A stretch of 64,000 nt of DNA from RBG-16-66-20 sp040752005. Its GTDB lineage: Bacteria; Pseudomonadota; Gammaproteobacteria; Burkholderiales; SG8-39. Numbering within the stretch: position 1 is the stretch's first letter; the number at the start of each line of letters is the position of its first letter. The stretch lies in contig JBFMFX010000014.1 of the NCBI GenBank assembly GCA_040752005.1, positions 35,557 to 99,556 of the forward strand, given 5' to 3'. The notes under the pieces were generated by a model, which was not told the DNA's origin, did not search any database, and worked only from the letters and a program-made list of their open reading frames with translations. The translations under genes and the position numbers were made by a program. This document shows positions 50,669 to 60,030 of the stretch, one piece after another.

Positions 50669-52564
50669 ATGAAGTCGGAGACGGTAACGATTCAGAACAT
50701 ATTCCAAGATCGGCGCCAATACTGCGTGCCGTTCTATCAGCGCGCCTATGTGTGGACGCTGGAAGATCAATGGGAACAACTGTGGGACGACATCCGCGAA
50801 AAGGCGGAAGCGCGCCTTGCCAATCGTAAAGCCACTCCGCACTTCCTCGGCGCCATCGTGCTCGATCCCCAGCCCCGGGAGGGCCTGATCGGCGTTGATG
50901 TGTTCCACATCATTGACGGACAACAGCGCCTCACGACCCTTCAATTCATCTTGACAGCGGTCCTGCTCACATTGCGGCGCGCCGGACAAGCGGCCTTCAC
51001 GAACATCGTTGGCGACTGCGTGCGAAACGGCAACCCGGACACGATGCGCAATCCAGCCGTGGAGAAGTACAAGGTCTGGCCGACGTTTCGTGACCGGGAG
51101 AGTTTCACGCTTGCCCTCGAAGCTGCCGACCTCGACGACCTGCGCACCCGGTTTCCGTTGCACTTCACACAACGGGGCGAGTTGCGGCAAATCGGCATCG
51201 ACCATCCGCCCGCGCTAGCGGCCCTGTGGTACTTCACGCGCTGCTTCGAGACCTGGATTAGATCGGACTCCGGCGAGACGGCCGCACGCGCAGAGGCGCT
51301 AATTCTCGCAATCCTCCGCGATCTGAAGGTTGTGTCCATCGTCCTCGAAGCCGATGACGACGCGCAGATCATCTTCGAGACCCTTAATGGCAGGGGCGCG
51401 CAGCTACATGCCACCGATCTGATTCGCAACTACCTTTTCATGCGCGCCGATAGAGAGGGAGCCGACTCCGAATCCCTTTACGACAACCTCTGGTCACCGT
51501 TCGAGACGGAATACTGGACGGCCGAGCAGCGGCGCGGTCGGATGAAGAAACCGCGACTGGAATGGCTGATTCACACGTCGCTGCAAGCCGAGTTGCACGA
51601 GGAAATCGATCTTGCCCGACTCTACTTCGAGTATCGCCGCTTCGCCTCTGCCGGCGCCCCGCCGCCCACCGCCGAAAAACAGCTCCTGACCCTGACGGAA
51701 TACGCCAAGCACTACAAAGAACTGGTCGGCGGTGCGGGGACAAGCCCGGTCGCGAGGTTCGGTCGCAGGATCGCCCCCTACGACATTACGACGCTCCATC
51801 CCCTGGCATTGATGATTTCGGCGGCCTCCATTCCCGACGACGCCAAGAACGAGATGTTCGGCGATCTGGTGTCGTACCTCGTTCGTCGTGCCGTGTGCGG
51901 CCTGACGCACAAGAACTACAACAACGTTTTCCTGACGACACTGCGGCAGCTTCATAGTGCAGGCGTGACGCCTTCCGCGCTGCGCACAATCCTCGGCAAC
52001 TTGACAGGGGAAGCGTCGCGGTGGCCCCAAGACGGGGAGTTCAAGGCCGCCTGCCTCTCGGCTCCGCTCTACTACGGCAGACTGGAGACGCCCAAGATCA
52101 GGGCCATCCTGACGGAACTGGAATCGCACCTGAGAACCACGGTTCGCAGCGAAGAACCCATCGCGCCCGATCTTAGCCAACTCGATGTGGATCACATCAT
52201 GCCTCGCTCCTGGTTCGCGCACTGGCCTCTGGCGGATGGGACGGCCGTGACCTCACATGAGGCATCGGAAATCGAATTGCTCTCCCTGACCGGTGATAAG
52301 CCGAATCTTCGGCAAAGAATGATCGCTGAGCGGCAGGCCGCTATTGCGACGCTCGGCAACCTGACCCTCCTTAACCTCAGCGTAAACCGCGAGGCGCGGA
52401 ATTACGACTTTACGAAAAAGCGCAATCTACTGATCTCGAATACCAGCCTCCGGCTGAACATTCCGCTGATCTCGCTTCAATCATGGGACGAGTCGGCCAT
52501 CGCCAAGCGAGGGGAATGGCTGGCGGAAGCGGCGCTGAAAATCTGGCCTGGCCCTCGGCCATAG
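50669..52564 (+). CDS. GmrSD-like DUF262 / DUF1524 (HNH) endonuclease
   Basis: 631 aa from ATG 50669. N-terminal DUF262 (ParB/Srx-like NTPase) with VPFYQRAYVW near residue 20-29 and IIDGQQRLTTLQ at 81-92. C-terminal DUF1524 with the HNH-type LDVDHIMPRSW near 507-517 and LGNLTLLNLSVNREARNYDF. Both halves of the type IV restriction system GmrSD are thus fused in one protein, as in single-chain members that cleave modified (glycosylated or hydroxymethylated) phage DNA using NTP. It starts 26 nt after the integrase, somewhat lower GC than the core genome. Confidence 0.88.
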   Translation: MKSETVTIQNIFQDRRQYCVPFYQRAYVWTLEDQWEQLWDDIREKAEARLANRKATPHFLGAIVLDPQPREGLIGVDVFHIIDGQQRLTTLQFILTAVLLTLRRAGQAAFTNIVGDCVRNGNPDTMRNPAVEKYKVWPTFRDRESFTLALEAADLDDLRTRFPLHFTQRGELRQIGIDHPPALAALWYFTRCFETWIRSDSGETAARAEALILAILRDLKVVSIVLEADDDAQIIFETLNGRGAQLHATDLIRNYLFMRADREGADSESLYDNLWSPFETEYWTAEQRRGRMKKPRLEWLIHTSLQAELHEEIDLARLYFEYRRFASAGAPPPTAEKQLLTLTEYAKHYKELVGGAGTSPVARFGRRIAPYDITTLHPLALMISAASIPDDAKNEMFGDLVSYLVRRAVCGLTHKNYNNVFLTTLRQLHSAGVTPSALRTILGNLTGEASRWPQDGEFKAACLSAPLYYGRLETPKIRAILTELESHLRTTVRSEEPIAPDLSQLDVDHIMPRSWFAHWPLADGTAVTSHEASEIELLSLTGDKPNLRQRMIAERQAAIATLGNLTLLNLSVNREARNYDFTKKRNLLISNTSLRLNIPLISLQSWDESAIAKRGEWLAEAALKIWPGPRP

Positions 52565-52818
52565 GCGAACAAGGGGAGCCTCCTCGGGGGGGGCGGAGGG
52601 GAGGCGCGGCGCGAGCACGGGGAGCGCAAGCCGCGCAAGCGGCTGAAGCCCCGCGCGCGCAGCGACGCGCCAGGCGGGTTGGCAGGGACAGCGCCAACCG
52701 AAGGCACCGAGCCAGGGCGCGGCTTCATGCGCGCTGGCGGCGGTCGAATCCGCGACGACGCAGCCCGGCGCGACGCTTGCGCCGTTGAACCTGCAAGCGG
52801 CGTAACGGGCGGTCCGGG

Positions 52819-55581
52819 TCAGGTCAGCAATTCCGCAAGCGTGCTGACCACTCGGAAGCGCACTTCCTCAAAGTTCTTGAAGTGGCGTTTTCCGCACTCG
52901 ATGCGCAATTCCTCGATGGGGCGCAGCAGATCGAAACGGACACGATCGCCGCTGCCTGTCTTCTTCGTCTCCGCGACGAAGTATAGGGTCTTGTCGTTGC
53001 GATAAGCGAGCGCCCAATCGGGGTTGTAGGGACCGACAGGCGTTTCGATCTGGAACCAGCGCGGCAGCTTGATGTAGAACAGCACGTCGTCGTTGTCCTC
53101 GCACGCCTGCGCGAATGACCGCTCGGGGTCGGAATTGGAGTCGATGACGATGTGCGAAAAGAGCGTCTTCTCCTGCTTCGCCACCGCCTTCACGTTGGAT
53201 GCAAAGACCTCCATCAGGTCGTCGCCCTCGAACCGGCGCATTTCGTAGGTCAGGCCCTCGACCTTGAAGTACTCAACGCCCTCCACCAGCACGTCGCGCT
53301 TCACGGCGTTGACCGCCTCGGCGGCGTGGTCGATGAATGCCTGCGGATTGTTGACCGCATCGGCGAGCCGCCCGGAATCGAGCAGGATGCGCGCGACCGT
53401 GGATTTCGCCAAGCCGGTCTTCGCCTGCACCTGCCCGACAAAATCCGGCATCACGTACCTGGCTTCGATGGTCTGCGTGCGCAAACCGGTCTGGGTGCCG
53501 GTCACGCCGCCAGCCCCGATTGCAATGTCCGCACGGGTCAGTGCCACCTTTGGCCGCTCGATGTCCGGCATCTTGTCCCGGATTCGCGCCGCGGCCTTGT
53601 CGATCAGATCAGCAGTGCTGTAGTTGACGCGGTATCTGGTCCGCGCCCGGATCTTCTTCCATAGATCGAGAAAGCCGGGATCGGTGTCGTAGCCTTTCTT
53701 GAGGCGCACCGTCACCTTGTCGCGCTCGTTCTTCACCATCTCGGGTTTGAAGCGCACTCCGGCCTCGACCATTTCCGCCTGCAACTGCCTGGCGAAATCC
53801 TCGTAGCTCTCGTTGGCGATCACAGTCAACCGGTTCACTGTTCGGTCCCGCACCCGCTCGCCGTCCTTATTCACGCATAGACGCAGGCCCCGGCCGATCT
53901 CCTGCCGCTTCTTGATCTCGGAGCTGGACTCAGCGAGCGTGCAGATCTGGAACACGTTCGGGTTGTCCCAGCCCTCGCGCAATGCCGAATGACTGAAGAT
54001 GAACGCCAGCGGCTCGGCTAGGTCCAGCAGGCGCTCCTTGTGCCGCATGATGAGTTCAAAGGCGCTTTCTTCCACGTCGGCGTTGGTCTTGCCAGTCATG
54101 GTCTCGAAGGGGGACACGGCACGCTTGTCCTGTGAGAAATAACCGTTATGCACCTCCGCCGCCGCTTGCGGCATCAGGCCGGCGAACTCGGGCTTCGCCC
54201 GGTATTGCTCGTAGATTTCCTCGAACCACTCGGCGAACTTGCCCTTGCCCACCGTACCGTCCTCGGCATACGTGCGGTAATTCGCCACCCGGTCGATGAA
54301 GAACAGCGACAGCACCTTGATCCCCATCGGATGGAGCTTCCGCGCTTTCTCGAAATGCCGGCGGACGGTGGCCTCGATCTGCAACCGCAGGATGGCGTCG
54401 GTCAGCGCCCCGTGCGGCTGGCCCTGACGCACGCGCACGTCGTTGGCAAATGTGATGAAGCCTTCAGCCACGTCGATCTCGTTGACGATGAACCCATTCT
54501 TGTAGATTTCCCGCTGGTTCGACAGGACGTACAGGTCGTCGCCGTTCTTCACTGTCACGGTCTTCTTCGCTGGGCCGGTGGCCTGATTGACCCAGATGGA
54601 TAGCCGCGCGGATACACTGCGCTTGCCCGCCCGGAACCCCTTCACCTCGACGTAGGCCTGATTTGCATCCTTCAGCTCGATCACCGAATCCACGCTGATC
54701 TGCTTCACCAGCCCAAGCTCGTAGGCCCGCACCGGGTCTAGCGAATAAACCAGGTTGTAGCTCGCGCGATGCGTGGCGGAGTAGCGCAGCGTACAGAGCG
54801 GGTTGAGGCGCGCGATGGCCTGCTTGCGAATGTCCGTCTCCAGGTTCTGCGGCTCGTCCAGGATCACAATGGGACGCACCGTCCGAATGAACTCGATCGG
54901 CGCGACACCGGTTTCCCGCACCTGGTTGATGACGTTGCCGCGACTTCTGCCGCCTCGGCCCGCACCACCATTGCCGTTCCCGTTGCGTTCCGCCGTGTCC
55001 TTGGCGAAGGCGTCGATGTTGATCACCAGAATCTGGATCGCGTCCGAGAGCGCGAAATTGCGGAGCTGGTTCACCTTGCCCGAGTCGTACACCATGAACT
55101 CCGTGCGCTCGTAGTCGTAGAGCGTCTGGAAGTGCTCCTTCGTGATTTGCAGGCTCTTCAGCACCCCCTCGCGAATGGCAATCGAGGGCACGACGATGAC
55201 GAACTTGCGAAAGCCGTAGGTCTTCGCCAGCTCGTGGATCGTGCGCAGATAGACATAGGTCTTGCCGGTCCCCGTCTCCATCTCCACCGTGAAGTTCGGG
55301 AAAGCGCCAACGGAAGAGCCGTCTTCTAGCGTCATGGTCGCCAGCGCCGCCGAGGGCTCGATGCCGTGCGCCTTCTGCACCGCCTGGAGGTTCTTGAGCC
55401 ACTGCGCGTCGTCGATCACCCGCCGGTTGGCGATGCCCGTCTCAGTCAAGCTCAGGCTGGAGAGTTCATCCGCGCGTGTCACCGCGCTCTGCGAGGCATC
55501 CGGCTGCCCGTCGAACAGGGCCACCACGGCGCGGATGGCTTCGAGCTGGAAGTCCTGGTTGGCGTCGAACTGGAGCTTCAC
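52819..55581 (-). CDS. Type III restriction enzyme, Res subunit
   Basis: 920 aa from GTG 55581 (MKLQFDANQDFQLEAIRAV), 10 nt after the mod stop. Superfamily 2 helicase core: FTVEMETGTGKTYVYLRTI (Walker A), VILDEPQNLE (DEPQ in place of DEAD/DEAH), SATHR, and HSALREGWDNPNVFQICTL with RQEIGRGLRLCVN (motif VI). The C terminus has the nuclease: NPDWALAYRNDKTLYFVAETKKT, a PD-(D/E)xK arrangement. ATP-driven communication between sites leads to double-strand cuts. The 254-nt gap 52565-52818 between this and the DUF262 gene (tail to tail) has only GC-rich sequence. Confidence 0.94.
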   Translation of the reverse strand: MKLQFDANQDFQLEAIRAVVALFDGQPDASQSAVTRADELSSLSLTETGIANRRVIDDAQWLKNLQAVQKAHGIEPSAALATMTLEDGSSVGAFPNFTVEMETGTGKTYVYLRTIHELAKTYGFRKFVIVVPSIAIREGVLKSLQITKEHFQTLYDYERTEFMVYDSGKVNQLRNFALSDAIQILVINIDAFAKDTAERNGNGNGGAGRGGRSRGNVINQVRETGVAPIEFIRTVRPIVILDEPQNLETDIRKQAIARLNPLCTLRYSATHRASYNLVYSLDPVRAYELGLVKQISVDSVIELKDANQAYVEVKGFRAGKRSVSARLSIWVNQATGPAKKTVTVKNGDDLYVLSNQREIYKNGFIVNEIDVAEGFITFANDVRVRQGQPHGALTDAILRLQIEATVRRHFEKARKLHPMGIKVLSLFFIDRVANYRTYAEDGTVGKGKFAEWFEEIYEQYRAKPEFAGLMPQAAAEVHNGYFSQDKRAVSPFETMTGKTNADVEESAFELIMRHKERLLDLAEPLAFIFSHSALREGWDNPNVFQICTLAESSSEIKKRQEIGRGLRLCVNKDGERVRDRTVNRLTVIANESYEDFARQLQAEMVEAGVRFKPEMVKNERDKVTVRLKKGYDTDPGFLDLWKKIRARTRYRVNYSTADLIDKAAARIRDKMPDIERPKVALTRADIAIGAGGVTGTQTGLRTQTIEARYVMPDFVGQVQAKTGLAKSTVARILLDSGRLADAVNNPQAFIDHAAEAVNAVKRDVLVEGVEYFKVEGLTYEMRRFEGDDLMEVFASNVKAVAKQEKTLFSHIVIDSNSDPERSFAQACEDNDDVLFYIKLPRWFQIETPVGPYNPDWALAYRNDKTLYFVAETKKTGSGDRVRFDLLRPIEELRIECGKRHFKNFEEVRFRVVSTLAELLT

Positions 55582-55591
55582 GCGCGCCGCC

Positions 55592-57556
55592 TCACACGCA
55601 GGTGAACTTGATGCCCGCGTCACGGCATTGCAGGTCCAGGTTCGTCTTCAGCGCGTCCGAGTCCTTGAACACGCCGTCGATGGCGATGATCTCGCGCGGC
55701 TTCAGCTCCACCAGCGGCTGAATCATCTCCACGTTGAACGATTCCAGCACGAACAGCATCCGCCGGCCGTGGATCGCGAACACCTTGCCGCCGGCGATCT
55801 CCAGCGTCTCGATGGGCGTGGTCAGCTCCTGGCCGAACTTCAGCAGCAGCTCGTAGAGCATGTCCTCGACCTGCGCGCCCTCCTTCTCAGACTTGGCAAA
55901 GAGCTGGATTTGCTCGGCCAGTTGCTCGGGCGTGTCGATGCCGTCGCCGCGCCATTGTTTGAAGTTGGAGGGGGCGAGGAGAAACGATCTGAACCCGAGA
56001 TTGCTAGTCGGCGGCTTCACCAGGTCGCCAGTAGACATTGCGCGCTCCGTTACACGCCGAAATCTCTCGCGACCGATTTGCGAGATAAGTTCAAACCCCG
56101 CCTTCCGTCCCTCCGAATCAGGATCGGTCGGTTCCGGCATTTGGACGCAAATAACTTTCCGCGAACTTCCGTCCCTTGCGTTCAAATCGATGACGGCTTC
56201 GTAAGTGCTGCAAGAGCCCGCGAAAAAATCGACAACGAGATCACCATCTTTCAATATAAAATCGAAAATGCCCGAAAGCAGATCGACAGGTTTTGGGTTG
56301 GTAAACACTTGCCGTTGCTCAAAGACAGCAGCTAAATCATTCGCACCGGTGCGGCTATCAAGATGAATTACGCTCGATAGCTTGCCCTCATACTCGTCGA
56401 GATACTCTTTGATCTGAATGATTTGACTTTCGTCTTCGCCGTAAAGAATCTGATCGGCATCGATCAATTCTTGCATTTTCTCCTTCGGATACCTGTAACC
56501 GTTTGCCGGACGAGCACATGGTTTTCCCGTTACCTTGTGAGGAACGTCATACATGTAGCCCCCAGGTTTTGGGTTATGAACCTTGCGGCTGCCCGTGTAC
56601 ACACCGCGGCTATCCACCCGGTTGTAATGAGTAATCGGCTGTAAGCTTTCCTCGTTTGCTTTGATGAACCGCCGAAGCTCGGCCTGAATCTTTTCAGTGT
56701 CGCTCGCGAACATGTCCCGCAGCCGTCGGTACTCATCCAAGATTAGAAGCTTCGCGCTCGATGAGTTGTCTTTCCATACCGGGTCAATCGCTGATTTTTG
56801 CCTGGCGTAGCACACGAGATACTCATGTTCGACAACAATCCGTGTAGGGTTGTTGTCCGTAGCGCCTTTCCAGACGAGGGTGCCAAGGAAGTTTTCCTCC
56901 CCAAACACCTCATTCATCAAACACCGCAGGTTGTGCACCTCGTTGTCATCGCATGACACGAAGATCACCCCATCCTCGCGCAGCAGGTTCCGCGCGATGT
57001 AGAGCCGCGGCAGCATCATCGACAGCCAGTTGCTGTGATAGTGGCCGTTCTCCTTGCTGTTCTTCCTGAAGTAGCCCTCGCGCATCAGCGTGCCGTCATC
57101 GGTCAGCTCGTTGATGCGGCGCAGGTAGTCTTCCTTGCTTTCCTGGAAGCGGTCGGGGTAGATGAAACTGTCCGAGCCGGTGTTATAAGGCGGGTCGATG
57201 TAGATCAACTTGACCTTGCCGAAGTACGCCTTCTGCAAGACCTTGAGCACTTCGAGATTCTCGCCCTCGATGAAGACGTGCTGCGCGGTGTCGAAGTTGA
57301 CCGACTTGTCGCGCTCGGGCCGCAGCGTCGCGGTGGACGGGGTCTGCAGCACCTTGTAGGCGTCTGACTTGCCCGCCCAGGTGAGCGCGTAGCGTTCGCC
57401 GCCTTCGATGACGGCTTGCTCGCCCAGCGCGCGCTTCAGGGCGGCCACATCGAGCCGGCCTTCGGAGAAGGCTTCGGGAATGAGCGCGGCCAGTTGCGCG
57501 CGGCGCTCGTCGGCCGGGTTGGGCGAAGCAGCGAGAGTCTTGTTGTCGTCGGTCAT
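55592..57556 (-). CDS. Type III DNA methyltransferase, Mod subunit
   Basis: 654 aa from ATG 57556. Catalytic motif IV DPPYNTG near residue 120 precedes the SAM motif I DFFAGS near 440, the beta-class order for N6-adenine methylation. Motif I reads DFFAGSCSTYEAV, not the usual FAGSGTT. Between them, residues about 230-430 form the target-recognition region; the DNA there (about 56200-56900) is visibly richer in A+T than the rest of the gene. Mod alone methylates and with Res forms the restriction complex. Confidence 0.94.
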   Translation of the reverse strand: MTDDNKTLAASPNPADERRAQLAALIPEAFSEGRLDVAALKRALGEQAVIEGGERYALTWAGKSDAYKVLQTPSTATLRPERDKSVNFDTAQHVFIEGENLEVLKVLQKAYFGKVKLIYIDPPYNTGSDSFIYPDRFQESKEDYLRRINELTDDGTLMREGYFRKNSKENGHYHSNWLSMMLPRLYIARNLLREDGVIFVSCDDNEVHNLRCLMNEVFGEENFLGTLVWKGATDNNPTRIVVEHEYLVCYARQKSAIDPVWKDNSSSAKLLILDEYRRLRDMFASDTEKIQAELRRFIKANEESLQPITHYNRVDSRGVYTGSRKVHNPKPGGYMYDVPHKVTGKPCARPANGYRYPKEKMQELIDADQILYGEDESQIIQIKEYLDEYEGKLSSVIHLDSRTGANDLAAVFEQRQVFTNPKPVDLLSGIFDFILKDGDLVVDFFAGSCSTYEAVIDLNARDGSSRKVICVQMPEPTDPDSEGRKAGFELISQIGRERFRRVTERAMSTGDLVKPPTSNLGFRSFLLAPSNFKQWRGDGIDTPEQLAEQIQLFAKSEKEGAQVEDMLYELLLKFGQELTTPIETLEIAGGKVFAIHGRRMLFVLESFNVEMIQPLVELKPREIIAIDGVFKDSDALKTNLDLQCRDAGIKFTCV

Positions 57557-57568
57557 AGCGGTTCCTGC

Positions 57569-57787
57569 CTACTTGCTTCGTTCTCGGGCAGCGCCGGCCG
57601 CGGGCGCCTCCTGGAACAGCGCGCCCTGCTCGGGGATCGCGATGCCGTTGCGGCTGCACCAGTCCCGGATCAGCACTTCCACCATGTTGGCGATGGAGCG
57701 GTGCTCGCGCGCGGCGGCGGCACGCAATGCCTCCTTCAGCGCCGGTTCGATTCGGAAAGTCAGCGTGCTGGTTTTGCCCGTGGCCAT
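57569..57787 (-). CDS. Small ribbon-helix-helix-like protein leading the restriction operon
   Basis: 72 aa from ATG 57787. STLTFRIEPALKEALRAAAAREHRSIANMVEVLIRDWC has the beta-strand plus two-helix pattern of MetJ/Arc-type DNA-binding proteins; a short alanine-rich tail follows. It stops 12 nt before mod and faces a palindrome at 57820, so it may repress or time mod-res expression and perhaps the divergent gene. A toxin partner is not evident, though it resembles antitoxin DNA-binding domains. Confidence 0.7.
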   Translation of the reverse strand: MATGKTSTLTFRIEPALKEALRAAAAREHRSIANMVEVLIRDWCSRNGIAIPEQGALFQEAPAAGAARERSK

Positions 57788-57819
57788 AGGTGCCCTCGTT
57801 GCCGCAGTTGTGCTGCGAA

Positions 57820-57840
57820 GATACTGCAATATACAGTATC
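57820..57840. promoter_or_regulatory. Palindromic operator between restriction operon and divergent module
   Basis: Arms GATACTG (57820-57826) and CAGTATC (57834-57840) with an AT-rich 7-nt centre. It is the most AT-rich stretch of the 103-nt divergent gap and a natural target for the ribbon-helix-helix protein. Confidence 0.65.
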
Positions 57841-57890
57841 ATCCCACTACGTCCAATGGCGCGGCCCCCTTTACGGCAAGGAGGGACAGC

Positions 57891-59114
57891 ATGGCCCGGC
57901 ACTACTCGACGCGGGACTTCTTCCGGCAGATGCCGAACGCGCTGCTCGCGCGCTATTTCCACGCGCGGGGGCTGTTCGACGATCTGGATTTCGCCGCGAT
58001 GAAGGAAACGCAGCCGGACGAGTTGTTCAATGCGTGGCTCGCCCTGCCCGACGCGCAGCGCAACGAGATGGACGCCGAGTTCCGCGAGATTTTCGAACTC
58101 TCCTGCGAGAAGGGCTTCCGCGCGATCCTCGACGAGGCGCAATGGCACCTGCGTGACCCGGCAGAGCGCACGGCCTTCGTCGAAAAGCTCGCCGGGTTGT
58201 CGAATCATTTCGAGCGGGCGATGGTGACCTTCCTCGACCACAACCGATACTGGAAGGGCGCGAGCCTGTTCTATCACGCCGACTCCCTGCCCCACTGGCG
58301 CAAGCGCAAGAACCTGCCGCGAGTTCCGGCTGCCGTGGATGATGCAAGTCTGCGCGAGCTTTCCGACCTCATCCGCGATTACTTCCGCCATACCGAAGGA
58401 CGCGGCAAGAACTGCGTGGTGGAGCCGTTCCGGCGCGGCGAGCTGGATTACTTCTTCGCCTATCCGGAGGATTATTCGCAGCAGGCCATCGAATGGGTGG
58501 ACGGACAATTCGGCCGCCGCCCCCACAACCCGGCCTTCGAGGTGATTTACGTCTATTCACAGATGGAAGGCACACTCGACCTGAACTACCGTGGCTCGCG
58601 CAAGGCCGTCGAGCCGCTGCAGGGCATGTTCGCCACTGCGATCCTCAAGCTGCCGGAACTGCCGCCCGACCCGAAGGACGGGCGCGTGTACGACCTCAAT
58701 CCGCTGCTGCGCAAAGACTTCCACTTCGTGTTCGAGCCCGGGAGCGGGATTCAGAACGTGAAGGTGAGGAAGTTGCGCCTGTCGTCGAAGATAAAAAAAG
58801 GCGACCGCATCACGCTGGAAGCAGACGCGACCCATAACCCCGATGCCGTGTACGAGCTGCTCGCGCAGGTCCGCAAGTCACTGCCGCTCGAGCATTACAA
58901 CGTCACGCAGGTCGAACTTGCCGCCACGGTGACGACCGATGCCGGCAAGCCGCCCAAGGCGGTGACGATCCGCATCACGCATCCCAATTCGTGCTCGCTC
59001 AAGTACGACGAGTTGGATCTCAAGCTGCGCGACATGTTGCGCGCCTCCGGCATCGAGCCCAAGGAGCCGAGCGAGGCGCCCGAACCAGCAACCGAAGCGG
59101 CGGAAGCCGCATAG
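57891..59114 (+). CDS. Protein of unknown function, first gene of a divergent two-gene module
   Basis: 407 aa from ATG 57891, with AAGGAGGG about 8 nt before it. I do not recognise the family. The sequence begins ARHYSTRDFFRQMPNALLARYFHARGLFDDLDF; it is rich in aromatic and charged residues, has no membrane segment or signal, and contains FRRGELDYFFAYPEDYSQQAIEWVDG and VIYVYSQMEGTLDLNYRGS near its middle. The C-terminal 25 residues are Glu/Pro/Ala-rich. The second gene starts 2 nt after the stop. Placed next to type III restriction genes in a defence-like island. Confidence 0.75.
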   Translation: MARHYSTRDFFRQMPNALLARYFHARGLFDDLDFAAMKETQPDELFNAWLALPDAQRNEMDAEFREIFELSCEKGFRAILDEAQWHLRDPAERTAFVEKLAGLSNHFERAMVTFLDHNRYWKGASLFYHADSLPHWRKRKNLPRVPAAVDDASLRELSDLIRDYFRHTEGRGKNCVVEPFRRGELDYFFAYPEDYSQQAIEWVDGQFGRRPHNPAFEVIYVYSQMEGTLDLNYRGSRKAVEPLQGMFATAILKLPELPPDPKDGRVYDLNPLLRKDFHFVFEPGSGIQNVKVRKLRLSSKIKKGDRITLEADATHNPDAVYELLAQVRKSLPLEHYNVTQVELAATVTTDAGKPPKAVTIRITHPNSCSLKYDELDLKLRDMLRASGIEPKEPSEAPEPATEAAEAA

Positions 59115-59116
59115 GC

Positions 59117-59932
59117 ATGACGCCGCAAGACGTGCTCGCCGAACTGCTCGCCCGCATTGGCGCGAACGGCGGCGCGGCGGTGTACCTCGGTGCGCAAGAG
59201 CTGGCGGAATGGCCGGCGGGGGCAGTCGCCGCCCTGAAAACCTGGAAGCTCATCGTGCCGGCGCGTCCGGCCGCAAGCGTGGTGTGTCCCGGCTGCGAGC
59301 GGCAATGCGTCATGCCGGTGCATGTCATCCCGGCGCAGGCCGGCGCAGCGCGTGCCTTCGTGGTCTGCGACAAGCGCGACGACATCAATCGCGTGAACGT
59401 GCCCATTGCGCACCTGGAGCAATGGCAGGCTTCCGGGGATACCGTTGCCGCCTGGCTTGCCGGGGCGCTCGGCCTGGCGCGACCCGACCACCCGGGTAGC
59501 AATGCCAGCCGGTGGGAAGTCGGCATGTTCAAGGGTTCCAAACTCGCAAGCCATCTGATACTGCTCGCCGAGGGCGAACTGAGGCTCGCGCTTGCGGGGC
59601 ACTCGTTGCGTCTTGTCGATGCGTTGGAACTGAAAGACGACTGCATCATCATCGACCGCCGGATGCTGAATCGCTGCGTAGATCGACCGGTCGCCGGCGC
59701 GGGGGATACGGAATCTGCGGAACAACGACGGAAGCGGCTGCGTGAGCGCGTGCGCATGGAAAAGGCCAAGGGCACTCGCGCTTATCTGAGGGCAGTCGCT
59801 GAGGAAGAAGGTATCTCGCCGTCAAGGTTGAAGCAGCTCATCGCCGAGCCGAAAAAGCCTGCATCTGCCTGGAGCGTGCTCGGTCATTCATCGAGTCGCA
59901 CTGTCTCGAAGGCCAAGAAACTCACGCGCTGA
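59117..59932 (+). CDS. Protein of unknown function with CxxCxxxC motif and C-terminal helix-turn-helix-like region, second gene of the module
   Basis: 271 aa from ATG 59117. VCPGCERQC near residues 55-63 and a later VVCD suggest a zinc site. The C-terminal part RLRERVRMEKAKGTRAYLRAVAEEEGISPSRLKQLIAE looks like a DNA-binding helix-turn-helix preceded by a basic helix. No catalytic motif is obvious. Tight coupling to the 407-aa gene implies the products act together. Confidence 0.75.
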   Translation: MTPQDVLAELLARIGANGGAAVYLGAQELAEWPAGAVAALKTWKLIVPARPAASVVCPGCERQCVMPVHVIPAQAGAARAFVVCDKRDDINRVNVPIAHLEQWQASGDTVAAWLAGALGLARPDHPGSNASRWEVGMFKGSKLASHLILLAEGELRLALAGHSLRLVDALELKDDCIIIDRRMLNRCVDRPVAGAGDTESAEQRRKRLRERVRMEKAKGTRAYLRAVAEEEGISPSRLKQLIAEPKKPASAWSVLGHSSSRTVSKAKKLTR

Positions 59933-59953
59933 CGCGGACTTGCGCGGTCGGAT

Positions 59954-59985
59954 CGAGACAGCTTGCGGGACAGTCCCCTGTCTCG
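59954..59985. promoter_or_regulatory. Inverted repeat after the two-gene module
   Basis: Arms CGAGACAG and CTGTCTCG with a 16-nt spacer, between the module stop and the AlpA gene. Could terminate the module transcript or be an operator for the AlpA-like protein. No T-run follows, so a terminator is less likely. Confidence 0.45.
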
Positions 59986-60030
59986 TCCGCAATGGGCGTC
60001 ATGTTCAACAACACCCCAGGAGGTGCCAAC

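Noticed and set aside
52565..52818. Short open frames in the GC-rich gap between the DUF262 and res genes
   Set aside because: Low-complexity GC-rich sequence with no ribosome sites or recognisable motifs, lying between two convergent stops.
57569..57829. Toxin-antitoxin pair centred on the ribbon-helix-helix gene
   Set aside because: No small toxin gene is adjacent; the neighbours are the restriction methylase and a 407-aa protein, so a regulator is the simpler reading.
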